Below are positions 24,617 through 33,103 of a stretch of DNA of 64,000 nt, piece after piece. The notes under the pieces were generated by a model, which saw nothing but the letters and a program-made list of their open reading frames with translations, ran no database searches and was not told where the DNA came from. Source of the stretch: Castellaniella sp049651205. Its GTDB lineage: Bacteria; Pseudomonadota; Gammaproteobacteria; Burkholderiales; Burkholderiaceae_B. Each line of letters starts with the position of its first letter. The first letter of the stretch is position 1. The translations under genes and the position numbers were made by a program. Location: positions 434,001-498,000 of the forward strand of contig NZ_JBASBR010000004.1 in assembly GCF_049651205.1 (NCBI RefSeq), written 5' to 3'.

Positions 24617-24937
24617 TTAGCGCACGCGGCTGACCATGTACTCTACGGCCGCACGCAAGGCGGCGTCATCTGCCTTGGTACCGCCACGGGCCGGCATGGC
24701 GCCCTTGCCATGCGTGGCCACAGACATCATTTCATCCATGCCGCGGGCGATAATGGGCTCCCAGGCCTTTTTGTTACCCAGCTTGGGCGCATTGGCAGCA
24801 CCCGTGCTATGGCAGGCAATGCATGCCGATTTATACAGCTTTTCGCCTTGTTTAAGGGTGCTGTGATCGCTGGCCATCGACAAGGCGGGCAACAGTGCCA
24901 TGCCCAGGACGACAGTGCTTAAGGACTTGATGAACAT
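24617..24937 (-). CDS. Monoheme cytochrome c (c5-like)
   Basis: 106 residues with a cleavable signal (about 1-22, ending LSMAS). One heme site C39-IA-C42-H43, with axial Met81 in GAMPARGG. The size and the GAMPARGG motif fit cytochrome c5/c551-type periplasmic electron carriers. It follows nirK by about 50 bases on the same strand and probably donates electrons to the nitrite reductase. No separate promoter is obvious. Confidence 0.9.
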   Translation of the reverse strand: MFIKSLSTVVLGMALLPALSMASDHSTLKQGEKLYKSACIACHSTGAANAPKLGNKKAWEPIIARGMDEMMSVATHGKGAMPARGGTKADDAALRAAVEYMVSRVR

Positions 24938-24988
24938 CTGAAAATCTCCGTGAGTAATTGGTATGTGGCGTGTTGGAAAAACCCTACG

Positions 24989-26071
24989 TCAGGGGATGGG
25001 GCTTGGGGCCACCACTTGCTTCATGAGGTCGTTGTCCCATTTGCCCTCGACCTTGACGTGACCTGCCGCACCCAGCTCGAAAGCCTCGATCAGGTTGTGA
25101 TTGACGTAGGCATACACGCCAGGCTGCTTGAAGGTGTACAGAGCAACCCCTGCCGTGCCACCCGGGATGAACCAGGTTTCGAGATTGCGCTCGGGACGGT
25201 TGATGAACTTGCCGGTTGCCCAGACGTAATCCCCGTGGCCACCAATCAGGTGCGGACGCGTGTCGCGGTTGGCTGTGGAATGGATAAACAGCACTGACTC
25301 ACCCACTTTGGATGTGAGGGCACCCTCTCCGGTGAGCGCGCCCACCTTGCCGTTGAACACCACATGCGAAGGCACCAGCTTGCGCATGGTCTCGACCGTA
25401 TCGCCATAGCTTTCAAGCGGGGTTTCGTACGACTTGAAATTACCTTCTTCGTCCTTGGGGATATAGAGATCGAACTCGCCAATCGTGTAGGCTTTGTCGT
25501 AGTGCAGCTTGTTGCCGTCGCCGTCTTTCAGGCCTTCTCGAGGCAGCACCATCAACGTGCCGCTCATGCCCGATACCACATGCCAGGGCACCATGCCTTC
25601 GGGGGCGCAATGGTAGATAAACGCACCCGTGCGATCAGCCTTGAAGCGCAACACGGTTTGCTCGCCCGGCTTGATCTTGGTAAGCGCACCGCCCCCCAAG
25701 GCCCCGGTAGAGGCATGAAAATCGATGTTGTGCTCAAGCGTATTTTTGGTGGGATTGATGAGCGTCAGCTGAACATAATCACCCTCATGCACCACCATGG
25801 TTGGCCCGGGCATTGTGCCATTGAAGGTCATTGCCTGCAGCGTCGTACCATTTTCTTCATCGACGACGATCTGCTTTTCCTCGATCGTCATGGTGAACTC
25901 GACAACCCGCGGCTTGGCTTTGGTGGCTTGCTCATGAGCCATCACATTGGGCGGGGCGACCAGCATCGGGCGGATATGCTCCAGGGCATCCGCGGGGTCT
26001 GCCAGCGCTGCACCACCAGCCATCAACGAAGCCAAAGCCGTGGCGGCCATACACAGACGAAAGACCTTCAT
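24989..26071 (-). CDS. nirK: Copper-containing nitrite reductase
   Basis: Reduces nitrite to NO in the periplasm during denitrification; homotrimer. 360 residues with a signal peptide (about 1-25, AALADP). Type 1 copper ligands are His114, Cys155, His164 and Met169 (YHCAPEGMVPWHVVSGM). Type 2 ligands His119 and His154, catalytic Asp117, and the distal HLIGGHGDY and YVNHNLIEA histidines are all present. The ATG at 26071 has AGGGAG upstream. Two Fnr/FixK-like boxes lie 72-135 bases upstream, and nirV precedes it on the same strand. Confidence 0.97.
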   Translation of the reverse strand: MKVFRLCMAATALASLMAGGAALADPADALEHIRPMLVAPPNVMAHEQATKAKPRVVEFTMTIEEKQIVVDEENGTTLQAMTFNGTMPGPTMVVHEGDYVQLTLINPTKNTLEHNIDFHASTGALGGGALTKIKPGEQTVLRFKADRTGAFIYHCAPEGMVPWHVVSGMSGTLMVLPREGLKDGDGNKLHYDKAYTIGEFDLYIPKDEEGNFKSYETPLESYGDTVETMRKLVPSHVVFNGKVGALTGEGALTSKVGESVLFIHSTANRDTRPHLIGGHGDYVWATGKFINRPERNLETWFIPGGTAGVALYTFKQPGVYAYVNHNLIEAFELGAAGHVKVEGKWDNDLMKQVVAPSPIP

Positions 26072-26142
26072 ATACAACTCCCTGTTTGATAATGTCGTCT
26101 TGTTCGACAACACCATCGTGGCATGGGCTGGGTTAACCCTTA

Positions 26143-26206
26143 TTGCGCCAGATCAAACTTATTCAGCAAAGGTTAAGGTTGATGAACAAAGTTTGATCTG
26201 GCGCAA
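26143..26206. promoter_or_regulatory. Paired Fnr/FixK-type boxes in an 18-bp inverted repeat, nirK promoter
   Basis: TTGCGCCAGATCAAACTT (26143-26160) is repeated exactly in inverse at 26189-26206, with a 28-base centre. Each arm contains TTGCGCCAGATCAA, a TTG-N8-CAA site of the Crp/Fnr family (Fnr, FixK, Nnr, Dnr). The two box centres are 50 bases apart. The box nearer nirK (centre 26149.5) would sit at -41.5 for a start near 26108. Confidence 0.75.
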
Positions 26207-26212
26207 ACTGCA

Positions 26213-27082
26213 TCAGGAAGCGGTTGCGTTTTCACGAACCAGACGAAACCCCAGATTGGCGGGAGGTAAGCCAATCGAGCAGGCGCCATTGCGCGGGTCG
26301 CGGATGAAGTCGGGCATGGCAGCAATATGAGCACCGGCAAGGATGCGCACACTACAGTTCTCACGAGGCGCCAGATCCAGCGCCCCAACACGGTGGCTGA
26401 CAAAGCACGTGTTGGTCCACTCCCAGACATTGCCGGCCATATCGCTCAGGCCCAGCGCGTTAAGTCCAAAATGGCCAAACGCCTGGGCAGCCTTGATACG
26501 GCCTCGGGCGCGAGCAATTTCGCGATCATATTGGGCCAGCCAACGCACAGCGGGGTCAGCCGGATCGGACGGCAAGGCGCCTTCCGGGCGATAGCGATCA
26601 GCGGCGGCACGCACCCACTCGGCATACTCCGGCAGGCGCCAGGTATGCCCTGTTTGTTGCGACAGCCAGGCCGCATACGCTGTGGCGTCTGCCCAGCTGA
26701 CGCCCACAGCGGGCAAATCCGGAGAATTCAAGGACCGAAAGCCTTTGTCCAGGGGCTTGCAAGCCCCCGCCTGCACACAGCCGGCGTATTCGGCCTGGCT
26801 CACCTGACGACGCATGATCACGCGGCCGCTGCCCACCATCCCCTGGATCATGGGGGCATCCACAGGTGTGCCGTGATCCAGGAACTCGCCGGGCGCCTGG
26901 TAAGTGAAAGTACCGTGCGGAATCACCACCGTTTCAAACTCTGACGCCAAGGCGTACGATGCGGCCATGACTCCGGACAAAAGTACAACGCCGGTAACAG
27001 AGCATGCCGCCCGCACCCAATGGCGCAACCACGCGGGATGAAAAAAAGAGTGCCGATCGGGGGATGGTAAGGGCGCAGTCAT
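26213..27082 (-). CDS. nirV: NirV-like protein, formylglycine-generating-enzyme (SUMF1) fold
   Basis: 289 residues. An N-terminal membrane or signal segment (about 28-48) precedes a FGE-sulfatase domain, with VSWADATAYAAWLSQQTG, WRLPEYAEWVRAA and LGLSDMAGNVWEWTN as its core blocks and NLGFRLVRE at the end. NirV proteins accompany nirK in denitrifiers; their role in nitrite reductase maturation or NO metabolism is not settled. Its ATG at 27082 follows an Fnr-type box by about 54 bases. It is transcribed toward nirK. Confidence 0.82.
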   Translation of the reverse strand: MTAPLPSPDRHSFFHPAWLRHWVRAACSVTGVVLLSGVMAASYALASEFETVVIPHGTFTYQAPGEFLDHGTPVDAPMIQGMVGSGRVIMRRQVSQAEYAGCVQAGACKPLDKGFRSLNSPDLPAVGVSWADATAYAAWLSQQTGHTWRLPEYAEWVRAAADRYRPEGALPSDPADPAVRWLAQYDREIARARGRIKAAQAFGHFGLNALGLSDMAGNVWEWTNTCFVSHRVGALDLAPRENCSVRILAGAHIAAMPDFIRDPRNGACSIGLPPANLGFRLVRENATAS

Positions 27083-27135
27083 AAGGGGGCTCCGGAAGTA
27101 CCCTCTTATTGAACCCGCAACCCCTTGCAATCGTT

Positions 27136-27149
27136 TTGAGATGGGTCAA
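27136..27149. promoter_or_regulatory. Fnr/FixK-type box upstream of nirV
   Basis: TTGAGATGGGTCAA fits TTGA-N6-TCAA. Centred at -41.5 it would set the nirV start near 27101; a minus-strand TTCAAT lies at the matching -10 place (27113-27108). Confidence 0.65.
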
Positions 27150-27179
27150 AAATACAAGGGATAACCCTTATTTAACCCT

Positions 27180-27971
27180 TTATTTACCCGTGAAACGAGG
27201 CGCCCGCTTTTGCATGAAGGCATCGATGCCTTCGGAGACATCATCAGTGAGCATGTTTTCCGTCATCACGCCAGCGGCGTATTCGTAGGCCTGTGATAGC
27301 GGCATATTCAACTGCCGATACAGCATCGCTTTGCCAATGCGAACCGCCACCGGGCTCTTGGCCACAATGGTGTCCACCAGCCCGGCCACTGCCACATCCA
27401 GCTGATCATCAGGGACGACATGGTTGACCAGGCCGGTATCCACGGCCCGTGCAGCGCTGATGAATTGCCCTGTCACCAGCATTTCGAACGCATTTTTAAG
27501 CGGTACGTTGCGCGTCAGTGCCACCGCGGGTGTCGAACAAAACAACCCGACATTGATGCCGGATACTGCAAAGCGCGCGCTGTCGGCCGCCACAGCAAGA
27601 TCACAGCTGGCCACCAGTTGGCAGCCGGCAGCTGTGGCGGTGCCATGCACACGCGCAATCACGGGCACAGGGCACGCTACCAGGGCCTGCATCACCCGGC
27701 CGCAGCGGGTAAACAGCTCGCGATAGTAATCAGCATCGCCTTCGTGGGTGCGCATCTGTTTAAGGTCGTGACCCGCACAAAAGGCTCGTCCCCGGGCTGC
27801 CAGAACGACGGCACGCAAAGCAGCGTCGTCGCGGCAGGCGTCCAGTTGCACCTGCAGTGCATCGAGCATGTCTTCTGACATGGCATTGAACTGGTCGGGC
27901 CGGTTCAGCGTCAGCGTGAGCACGTCTTGGTGGCGCTCGACAAGCACCAGATCATCGGGTGAGTGTGACAT
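27180..27971 (-). CDS. Enoyl-CoA hydratase/isomerase family protein
   Basis: 263 residues of the crotonase family. The first oxyanion-hole segment is RAFCAGHDLKQM and the second is VHGTATAAGCQLVASCDLAVAA. The usual catalytic Glu of hydratases at the second loop is not in the standard GG-x2-E place (TAAGCQLVASCD), so a hydratase activity is uncertain and an isomerase or other crotonase reaction is possible. A good AAGGAG precedes the ATG at 27971. The start lies inside the lipB end (20-base overlap), so it is translated from the same mRNA. It sits where lipA is usually found. Confidence 0.82.
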   Translation of the reverse strand: MSHSPDDLVLVERHQDVLTLTLNRPDQFNAMSEDMLDALQVQLDACRDDAALRAVVLAARGRAFCAGHDLKQMRTHEGDADYYRELFTRCGRVMQALVACPVPVIARVHGTATAAGCQLVASCDLAVAADSARFAVSGINVGLFCSTPAVALTRNVPLKNAFEMLVTGQFISAARAVDTGLVNHVVPDDQLDVAVAGLVDTIVAKSPVAVRIGKAMLYRQLNMPLSQAYEYAAGVMTENMLTDDVSEGIDAFMQKRAPRFTGK

Positions 27972-28635
27972 GTGCAAGGTCTCCTTGAGAGTGGTCAGCC
28001 TGCCAGGCCTGCCTGAAGTGCCGGGCCAGCAAATTGCCCACATCAACGAGATTGGCACGGATCCCGCAAGACTGCAAATCAACCGTCTGCAAGCCTGCAT
28101 ATCCGCAGGGGTTGATGCCCAGAAATGGCGTGAGATCCATAGATACGTTAAGCGCAACCCCGTGGTAGGCGCACCCACGACGGATCTTGATCCCCAAGGC
28201 GGCAATTTTGGCCAGTGCCTCGCCTTGTGGCCGGACAAGCGCAGATTGCGGCACATAGATACCCGGGGCGCCCGGTTTGCGGCATGCCTGCGAAAGCCCC
28301 AGCACAGACAAGGTATCCAAAACAGCCTGCTCGAGAAGGCTGACGTAGTCCCGGACAAAAATCCCTTTGCGGCGCAAATCGACCAGCGTATAGAGCACCA
28401 CCTGTCCCGGGCCGTGATAAGTGACCTGCCCACCACGATTGCAATGCACCACCGGGATCCCGTGGGGGTTGAGGATATGGGATTCCAGCCCCGCCTGGCC
28501 CAGGGTATAGACCGGCGCGTGCTCAACCAGCCAAAGGGCGTCTTCCGACTGATCCGTGCGGTTTTCGGTATAGGCCTGCATGGCCTCCCACACCGGCAGG
28601 TATGGCGCGGGACGATCCAGCCAACGCAGTTGCAT
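27952..28635 (-). CDS. lipB: Octanoyl-[ACP]:protein N-octanoyltransferase LipB
   Basis: Moves the octanoyl chain from ACP to lipoyl domains, first step of lipoate synthesis. 227 residues. RGGQVTYHGPGQ (67-78) and the catalytic Lys143 and Cys177 (GINPCGYA) are present. It follows the ybeD gene by nine bases. The partner lipA, usually next, is not found here; a crotonase gene overlaps the end instead. Part of a dac-ybeD-lipB operon. Confidence 0.95.
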   Translation of the reverse strand: MQLRWLDRPAPYLPVWEAMQAYTENRTDQSEDALWLVEHAPVYTLGQAGLESHILNPHGIPVVHCNRGGQVTYHGPGQVVLYTLVDLRRKGIFVRDYVSLLEQAVLDTLSVLGLSQACRKPGAPGIYVPQSALVRPQGEALAKIAALGIKIRRGCAYHGVALNVSMDLTPFLGINPCGYAGLQTVDLQSCGIRANLVDVGNLLARHFRQAWQADHSQGDLAHVTLTR

Positions 28636-28644
28636 GGTGTCGCC

Positions 28645-28920
28645 CTAGAGCACCACAGACACCAGATCATGCCCATGCAGGGCGCGATACAGGTCGTCGA
28701 GCTGCTGGCGCGATTGCACCCTGACCAAGAGGGTAAGACCTAGATAATTGCCACTGCGGCTGGGACGCACCTCGATGGTGGCGGGGTCGAAGTCAGGAAT
28801 AAAACCCTGCACCAGTGCGGACATCGCCGGCAAAAACGTATCCTGCGCCCGCCCCATCACTTTGATGGGAAAGTCGCAGGGGTAACGAATCAGGGAGTCT
28901 TCGGGAGGAATGCTGGACAT
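28645..28920 (-). CDS. ybeD: YbeD/DUF493 family protein
   Basis: 91 residues with the ACT-like fold of the DUF493 family; YPCDFPIKVMGR at the start and SRSGNYLGLTLLVRVQSRQQLDDLYRAL in the middle are the conserved parts. Biochemical role unknown, perhaps regulatory, given the constant place before lipB. The gap to dac is six bases and to lipB nine bases, so they form one operon. Confidence 0.9.
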   Translation of the reverse strand: MSSIPPEDSLIRYPCDFPIKVMGRAQDTFLPAMSALVQGFIPDFDPATIEVRPSRSGNYLGLTLLVRVQSRQQLDDLYRALHGHDLVSVVL

Positions 28921-28926
28921 GTGCTG

Positions 28927-30156
28927 TTATTGGAACATCAACCGAACCTTATCCACCAGACGGCCAAAGAACCCAGCCTGAGGCACTGAGTGCATCACTT
29001 GCAACGGCACCTTCTTCAGGGTTTTATCACCCAGCGAGATCACCAGATCTCCAGCCGCTTGCCCTTCGGTGAGCGGCGCCATCAAGGGTTGCGTATAGCG
29101 GGCTTCCGTTTTGATCTGATCGGCCTGGCCACGAGGAACCGTGATCCACAAGGGCGTGTTGACGCCGAGGTCGGCGGTTTCAGACTCGCCTTCCCAGACG
29201 CGCGCCGCCACTGCCGGCTTGGTCTTGTCCAGCAGCTTGACCGTGTCAAAGTTTTTGAAGCTCCAGTTCAGCAGCTTGAGGCTGGCTTCGGTGCGGGCAG
29301 CATCGCTGGCAGCCCCCACCACCACAGACACCACGCGACGCTCGTCACGCAAGGCCGTGGCCACCAGACAATAGCCCGCCGACTGCGTGTGCCCGGTTTT
29401 CAGGCCATCGACGGTGGAATCAGCCCACAACAGACGATTGCGGTTGCTCTGCTTGATGTTGTTGTAGGTAAATTCTTTTTGGCTATCATAGTGCCGATAT
29501 TGCGGAAACCGCTGCACCAATGCGCGCGCCAGCACGGCAAGATCTTCTACCGTGGTGACATGATCAGGGTCGGGCAAGCCGGTGGAGTTGACGAAATGGG
29601 TATGCGTCATCCCCAGTGCCTTAGCCTGCTGGTTCATCAGAGCCACAAAGGCAGACTCGCTGCCAGCCACGCCTTCTGCCAGCGCCACGGTGGCATCGTT
29701 GCCAGATTGCACCAGCATCCCCTGCAACAGATCGTCCACCAGAACATCCGTATTGGGGTTGATGAACATCCGCGAGCCTTCGGTGCGCCAGGCTTTTTCC
29801 GAGACGTGTACAGTTTGATCAAGCTTCAGCCTGCCTGTCTCCAGGGCTTCAAAGATGACATAAGCCGACATCAGCTTGGTCAGCGAGGCGGGTTCGACAG
29901 CGGCCGTGGGATTTTGTGCTGCAATGATTTGTCCACTGGTGGCGTCAAGGGTAAGCCAGGCTTTTGCACCCAAGGTGGGTAACGGAATATTGGACAAGGT
30001 ACTGACGCCGATGGTCTCGGAGGGAGCAGGGGTCTCGGCCGACGCAGGCTGCGGTGCATCAGCCGACCACGCCGCGCCCGGGGCAAGCAACAAGGCGCAA
30101 CTAAGCGCCCAAGGTGCCAGGCGAAAGCGGGAGAGGGTCAGCAGAGAAAATCTCAT
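28927..30156 (-). CDS. D-alanyl-D-alanine carboxypeptidase (PBP5/6 type)
   Basis: Trims the terminal D-Ala of peptidoglycan stem peptides at the periplasmic face. 409 residues. Signal peptide about 1-31 (AAWSAD). The active-site triads are Ser91-L-T-Lys94, Ser151-Gly-Asn153 and Lys253-Thr-Gly255. A beta-rich domain and a C-terminal amphipathic membrane-attachment helix (FFGRLVDKVRLMFQ) follow, as in DacA/DacC. I start at the ATG at 30156, which gives a proper signal peptide. First gene of the dac-ybeD-lipB run. Confidence 0.95.
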   Translation of the reverse strand: MRFSLLTLSRFRLAPWALSCALLLAPGAAWSADAPQPASAETPAPSETIGVSTLSNIPLPTLGAKAWLTLDATSGQIIAAQNPTAAVEPASLTKLMSAYVIFEALETGRLKLDQTVHVSEKAWRTEGSRMFINPNTDVLVDDLLQGMLVQSGNDATVALAEGVAGSESAFVALMNQQAKALGMTHTHFVNSTGLPDPDHVTTVEDLAVLARALVQRFPQYRHYDSQKEFTYNNIKQSNRNRLLWADSTVDGLKTGHTQSAGYCLVATALRDERRVVSVVVGAASDAARTEASLKLLNWSFKNFDTVKLLDKTKPAVAARVWEGESETADLGVNTPLWITVPRGQADQIKTEARYTQPLMAPLTEGQAAGDLVISLGDKTLKKVPLQVMHSVPQAGFFGRLVDKVRLMFQ

Positions 30157-30202
30157 GGGCAGGTTCACGGTGAAAGGTTGAAACAGGCGAAATATGAGGC
30201 CC

Positions 30203-30208
30203 ATTATA
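30203..30208 (-). promoter_or_regulatory. -10 box of the dac operon
   Basis: Minus strand reads CTATAATGGG with a perfect TATAAT, about 47 bases before the dac ATG. The -35 (TTAAGG, 18-base spacing) is weak. Confidence 0.55.
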
Positions 30209-30388
30209 GGCAGCGTCAGAAGGCCGCCTTAAAGCCCGGGCCGGAGAAATCGAGACAAAACGAAAGCAACTGAAACAAGGACGCGCAAAGAAGGCTGTCT
30301 GTCACGGCCGTGAAAATGCCGCGATCCAGCCTATTTATCGCAAGCGTCCCCAAACATAGCGAGCATGGTTTGCAGCTCGTGCATTGGT

Positions 30389-31057
30389 TCAGGCACCGGT
30401 GTCTGGCGCCTCGTGCAGACCAGCCAGCCCCTGCTGCACAATCTGGCGCAGGATCAAAAGCCTGCCATGAAAAAAGTGGCTGGCATCGGGTACTAGCGTC
30501 AGCGGCAACTGATGCGTCCTGGCAAAGTCCAGCGCCTCGGAAACCGGAACCACTTCATCCTGCTCGCCATGGATCATCAGGACATCGGGTGGCAACGACA
30601 AGGCACGATAGCGAAAGCGCTCGACGGCGCAACCGATCAGCATCAGGCGGCGCGGCAACGGCACGTCGAGATCTGCAAGCTCGGCATATAGCTGCGCAGC
30701 CACGGCAGAGCCAAACGAGAACCCCGCCAGCGCCCAGGGGCCCGCGCAGGCGTGCGGCCATGTCTGGCGCACATGCTCGACACAGGCAACCATATCTCGG
30801 GTTTCACCCACTGCGTGATCGAACACGCCCTCGGAACCACCCACACCACGAAAATTGGGACGGATGGTCAGCAGGCCACGCTGCACGCAGGTGCGCGCCA
30901 CCGTGGTGACGACCTTATTGTCGCGTGTGCCGCCATGCAAAGGATGCGGGTGCAGCACCAGCGCCCAGCCAACAGGTGACTGTTCGGGATGGTCCACGGT
31001 ATATTCAACGGTTCCCGACATCCCCTGAAAGGCCGCTTGTTGCGTTCGCAAACCCAT
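30389..31057 (-). CDS. Alpha/beta hydrolase (COG2945 type)
   Basis: 222 residues. The nucleophile elbow GFSFGS, an early HPHPLHGG oxyanion loop, the acid region HGEQDEVVP and the final DASHFFHGR histidine give a complete catalytic triad. The family is common in proteobacteria without known substrate. It stands between dac and birA, on the minus strand, about 40 bases from the divergent birA start. Start ATG at 31057 fits the family. Confidence 0.82.
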   Translation of the reverse strand: MGLRTQQAAFQGMSGTVEYTVDHPEQSPVGWALVLHPHPLHGGTRDNKVVTTVARTCVQRGLLTIRPNFRGVGGSEGVFDHAVGETRDMVACVEHVRQTWPHACAGPWALAGFSFGSAVAAQLYAELADLDVPLPRRLMLIGCAVERFRYRALSLPPDVLMIHGEQDEVVPVSEALDFARTHQLPLTLVPDASHFFHGRLLILRQIVQQGLAGLHEAPDTGA

Positions 31058-31098
31058 AAAAGGCTCTCCGGTATGTCACATACCGTCATTCTACTGAC

Positions 31099-31968
31099 AT
31101 GACAGCCCCCTCTTCAGATACTTCTTCGCTTGCATTGCCCCCACCTGGGGTTCTTGCCGCACAGATCAAGGCCGGTTTGCCGCGTTTTGGCCACACCGAC
31201 TGGTTGCCCGAGACGCGATCCACCAACGCTGATCTGCTTGATCGTGCACGCCACGGGGCCATGAATCGGCCCTGGCTGCTGGGCACGCATCTGCAGACAC
31301 AAGGCCGCGGACGTGCGGGGCGCACCTGGCAAAACCGCGTGGGCTCAAACCTGATGTTTTCCTGCGCCTTCGATGTCTTTTTGCCCGCACGGCAACTGCC
31401 TACCCTGGCACCACTGATCGGCATGGTCAGTTGCCAGGCCCTGCGCCGCCTGGTTGGCCCGGCAGTGCGCAGCCGGATCAACATGAAATGGCCCAACGAC
31501 GTGCAGTGGGATCAGGCCAAGCTGGCCGGGATCCTGATCGAATCCACACGCGCGGGCACCGCCCCTACCGCCGATCACCACCTCATCATCATCGGCATGG
31601 GACTCAATTTGCAGGACGCGCGGGCACTCTCACTGTCACTCGACCGCCAGGTAGCCGACTGGTCCGAGATCAGCGCTGTCGACGCGACGGCAGCGGGCGT
31701 CCAGGCGGGGCAATGCGTCTGCCATCTGGCCCAGACCTGGCACGAGGCCCTGAACCTGGCCAGCGCCCATGGCTTTTCCGACCTGCCCGCCCAATACGCA
31801 GAAGTCGACGGCCTGGCAGGCCAGATCCTGGATGTGCTGGACAACGGCAAGCTGCGCCAGACGGGCGTGGCGTGCGGCATCGACCCACAAGGGCGATTGC
31901 TGCTGCGTAACAACGACGGCACCACCCCGGTGTCGGTGGGTGAAATTTCCGTGCGGGTGCGACGATGA
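31099..31968 (+). CDS. birA: Biotin-[acetyl-CoA-carboxylase] ligase, short form
   Basis: Attaches biotin to the carboxyl-carrier protein using ATP. 289 residues; the GRGRAGRTW loop (69-77) and MKWPNDVQW...KLAGILIE segment are diagnostic. It lacks the N-terminal DNA-binding domain, so it is a ligase only and not the biotin-operon repressor. Its stop overlaps the coaX start (ATGATG). The birA-coaX pair is typical for Bordetella relatives. Confidence 0.94.
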   Translation: MTAPSSDTSSLALPPPGVLAAQIKAGLPRFGHTDWLPETRSTNADLLDRARHGAMNRPWLLGTHLQTQGRGRAGRTWQNRVGSNLMFSCAFDVFLPARQLPTLAPLIGMVSCQALRRLVGPAVRSRINMKWPNDVQWDQAKLAGILIESTRAGTAPTADHHLIIIGMGLNLQDARALSLSLDRQVADWSEISAVDATAAGVQAGQCVCHLAQTWHEALNLASAHGFSDLPAQYAEVDGLAGQILDVLDNGKLRQTGVACGIDPQGRLLLRNNDGTTPVSVGEISVRVRR

Positions 31969-32816
31969 TGCTTCTGATTGACGCGGGCAACACCCGCAGT
32001 AAAGCCGCCTGGCTGGATCCCGTCACCCACACCCGGCAAACCCCTGCCCTGACACTGGAAGACAGCCATCTGGCCAATCTGGCGCACTACCTGCCACAGC
32101 CCCCCACCCGCATCCTGGGCTCCAACGTGGCGGGCCCTGCGGCCGGCCAGCGGTTAAACCAGGCCTGCCTCGCCACTTGGGGGGTATCCGTCCACTGGTG
32201 CGATACCCGGGCCGGGCATACTTTGCTCTCCAACCCCTACACACCACCCGGGCGCCTGGGGTCAGATCGCTGGCTGGGCCTGCTGGGCCTGTTGCAGCAT
32301 CTTGGGGCAGATCCTGCCTGGCAAAATGGCCATCCAGCGTTACTGGCCAGCTTCGGCACGGCCACCACTATCGACACATTGATGCCACCGCCTGCACAGG
32401 TAGACTGCCTGCCGGCGTTTTTGGGTGGGCTGATTTTTCCGGGGCCGTCCCTGATGCTGCACAGCCTGGCTCAGGGCACGGCACAACTGCCACTGGCGGC
32501 CGGCCACCTGGCCGATTTTCCACAAAATACGCACGATGCCATCAGCAGTGGTGTCGCAGCAGCCCAGGCCGGCGCCCTGATGCGCCAGTGGCAACTGGCC
32601 CGCGACCGTGCCCACGGCCGTCCACCAATTGTGTTTGCCAGCGGCGGCGGCTGGCCTATGGTGGCTGACGAAGTGCGCGCGCGCCTGGCGTTCATCCAGC
32701 ACCGGCTCAGCTTACCGCCAGGCCCCGTCCATGTGCTCGACAGCCCCGTGCTGGACGGCTTGGCACTCCTTGCCAGCCAGGGGGACACCGGGCACGACGC
32801 GCCAGACACACCCTGA
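31965..32816 (+). CDS. coaX: Type III pantothenate kinase
   Basis: Phosphorylates pantothenate, first step of CoA synthesis. 283 residues of the ASKHA fold; phosphate-binding LIDAGNTRSKAAW near the N-terminus and SFGTATTIDT in the middle. In Bordetella this gene is baf, which also influences pertussis toxin transcription. Coupled to birA by a four-base overlap. Confidence 0.94.
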   Translation: MMLLIDAGNTRSKAAWLDPVTHTRQTPALTLEDSHLANLAHYLPQPPTRILGSNVAGPAAGQRLNQACLATWGVSVHWCDTRAGHTLLSNPYTPPGRLGSDRWLGLLGLLQHLGADPAWQNGHPALLASFGTATTIDTLMPPPAQVDCLPAFLGGLIFPGPSLMLHSLAQGTAQLPLAAGHLADFPQNTHDAISSGVAAAQAGALMRQWQLARDRAHGRPPIVFASGGGWPMVADEVRARLAFIQHRLSLPPGPVHVLDSPVLDGLALLASQGDTGHDAPDTP

Positions 32817-32846
32817 GACAAGAAACCAGCCACACACCGGGCTGAT

Positions 32847-32855
32847 TGCTATACT
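32847..32855 (+). promoter_or_regulatory. Extended -10 promoter before the small ORF and galU
   Basis: TGCTATACT combines a TG extension with a TATACT hexamer, which fits promoters that need no strong -35. A start near 32862 leaves about 65 bases to the small gene at 32927. Confidence 0.5.
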
Positions 32856-32926
32856 CGACTCCAATCTGTTACCCGCCGCACAGGCCAGGGTGTGCACCCA
32901 CACCAGGCCCTGACGGCACACACTTC

Positions 32927-33103
32927 ATGCGCTTTTTGCTGACTCTCGCCGTCGTAGCCAACGTAGCCGTCCTGGCCTACGGACAAGGCTTTTTTGGCTC
33001 GCCACCGGCGGATGCCGGGCGCACGCCACGTCCCTTGTCGCAGCGCAATCAGCAAGTACTGATCGTCGCCACCCCTCTTCCTCCAGAACTCTCACAAAAA
33101 TGA
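32927..33103 (+). CDS. Short secreted or membrane protein, N-terminal remnant of a SPOR-type gene
   Basis: 58 residues: an N-terminal hydrophobic helix (LLTLAVVANVAVLAYGQGFF, about 3-22), then a proline-rich, polar tail (PPADAGRTPRPLSQRNQQ). Genes after coaX in related bacteria, as I recall them, start with a similar LLN...AWGQGW helix and continue into a SPOR domain; here the protein ends before any SPOR domain. Its stop overlaps the galU ATG (ATGA), which argues that it is translated and coupled to galU. Function unknown; the SPOR link is inference. Confidence 0.6.
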   Translation: MRFLLTLAVVANVAVLAYGQGFFGSPPADAGRTPRPLSQRNQQVLIVATPLPPELSQK

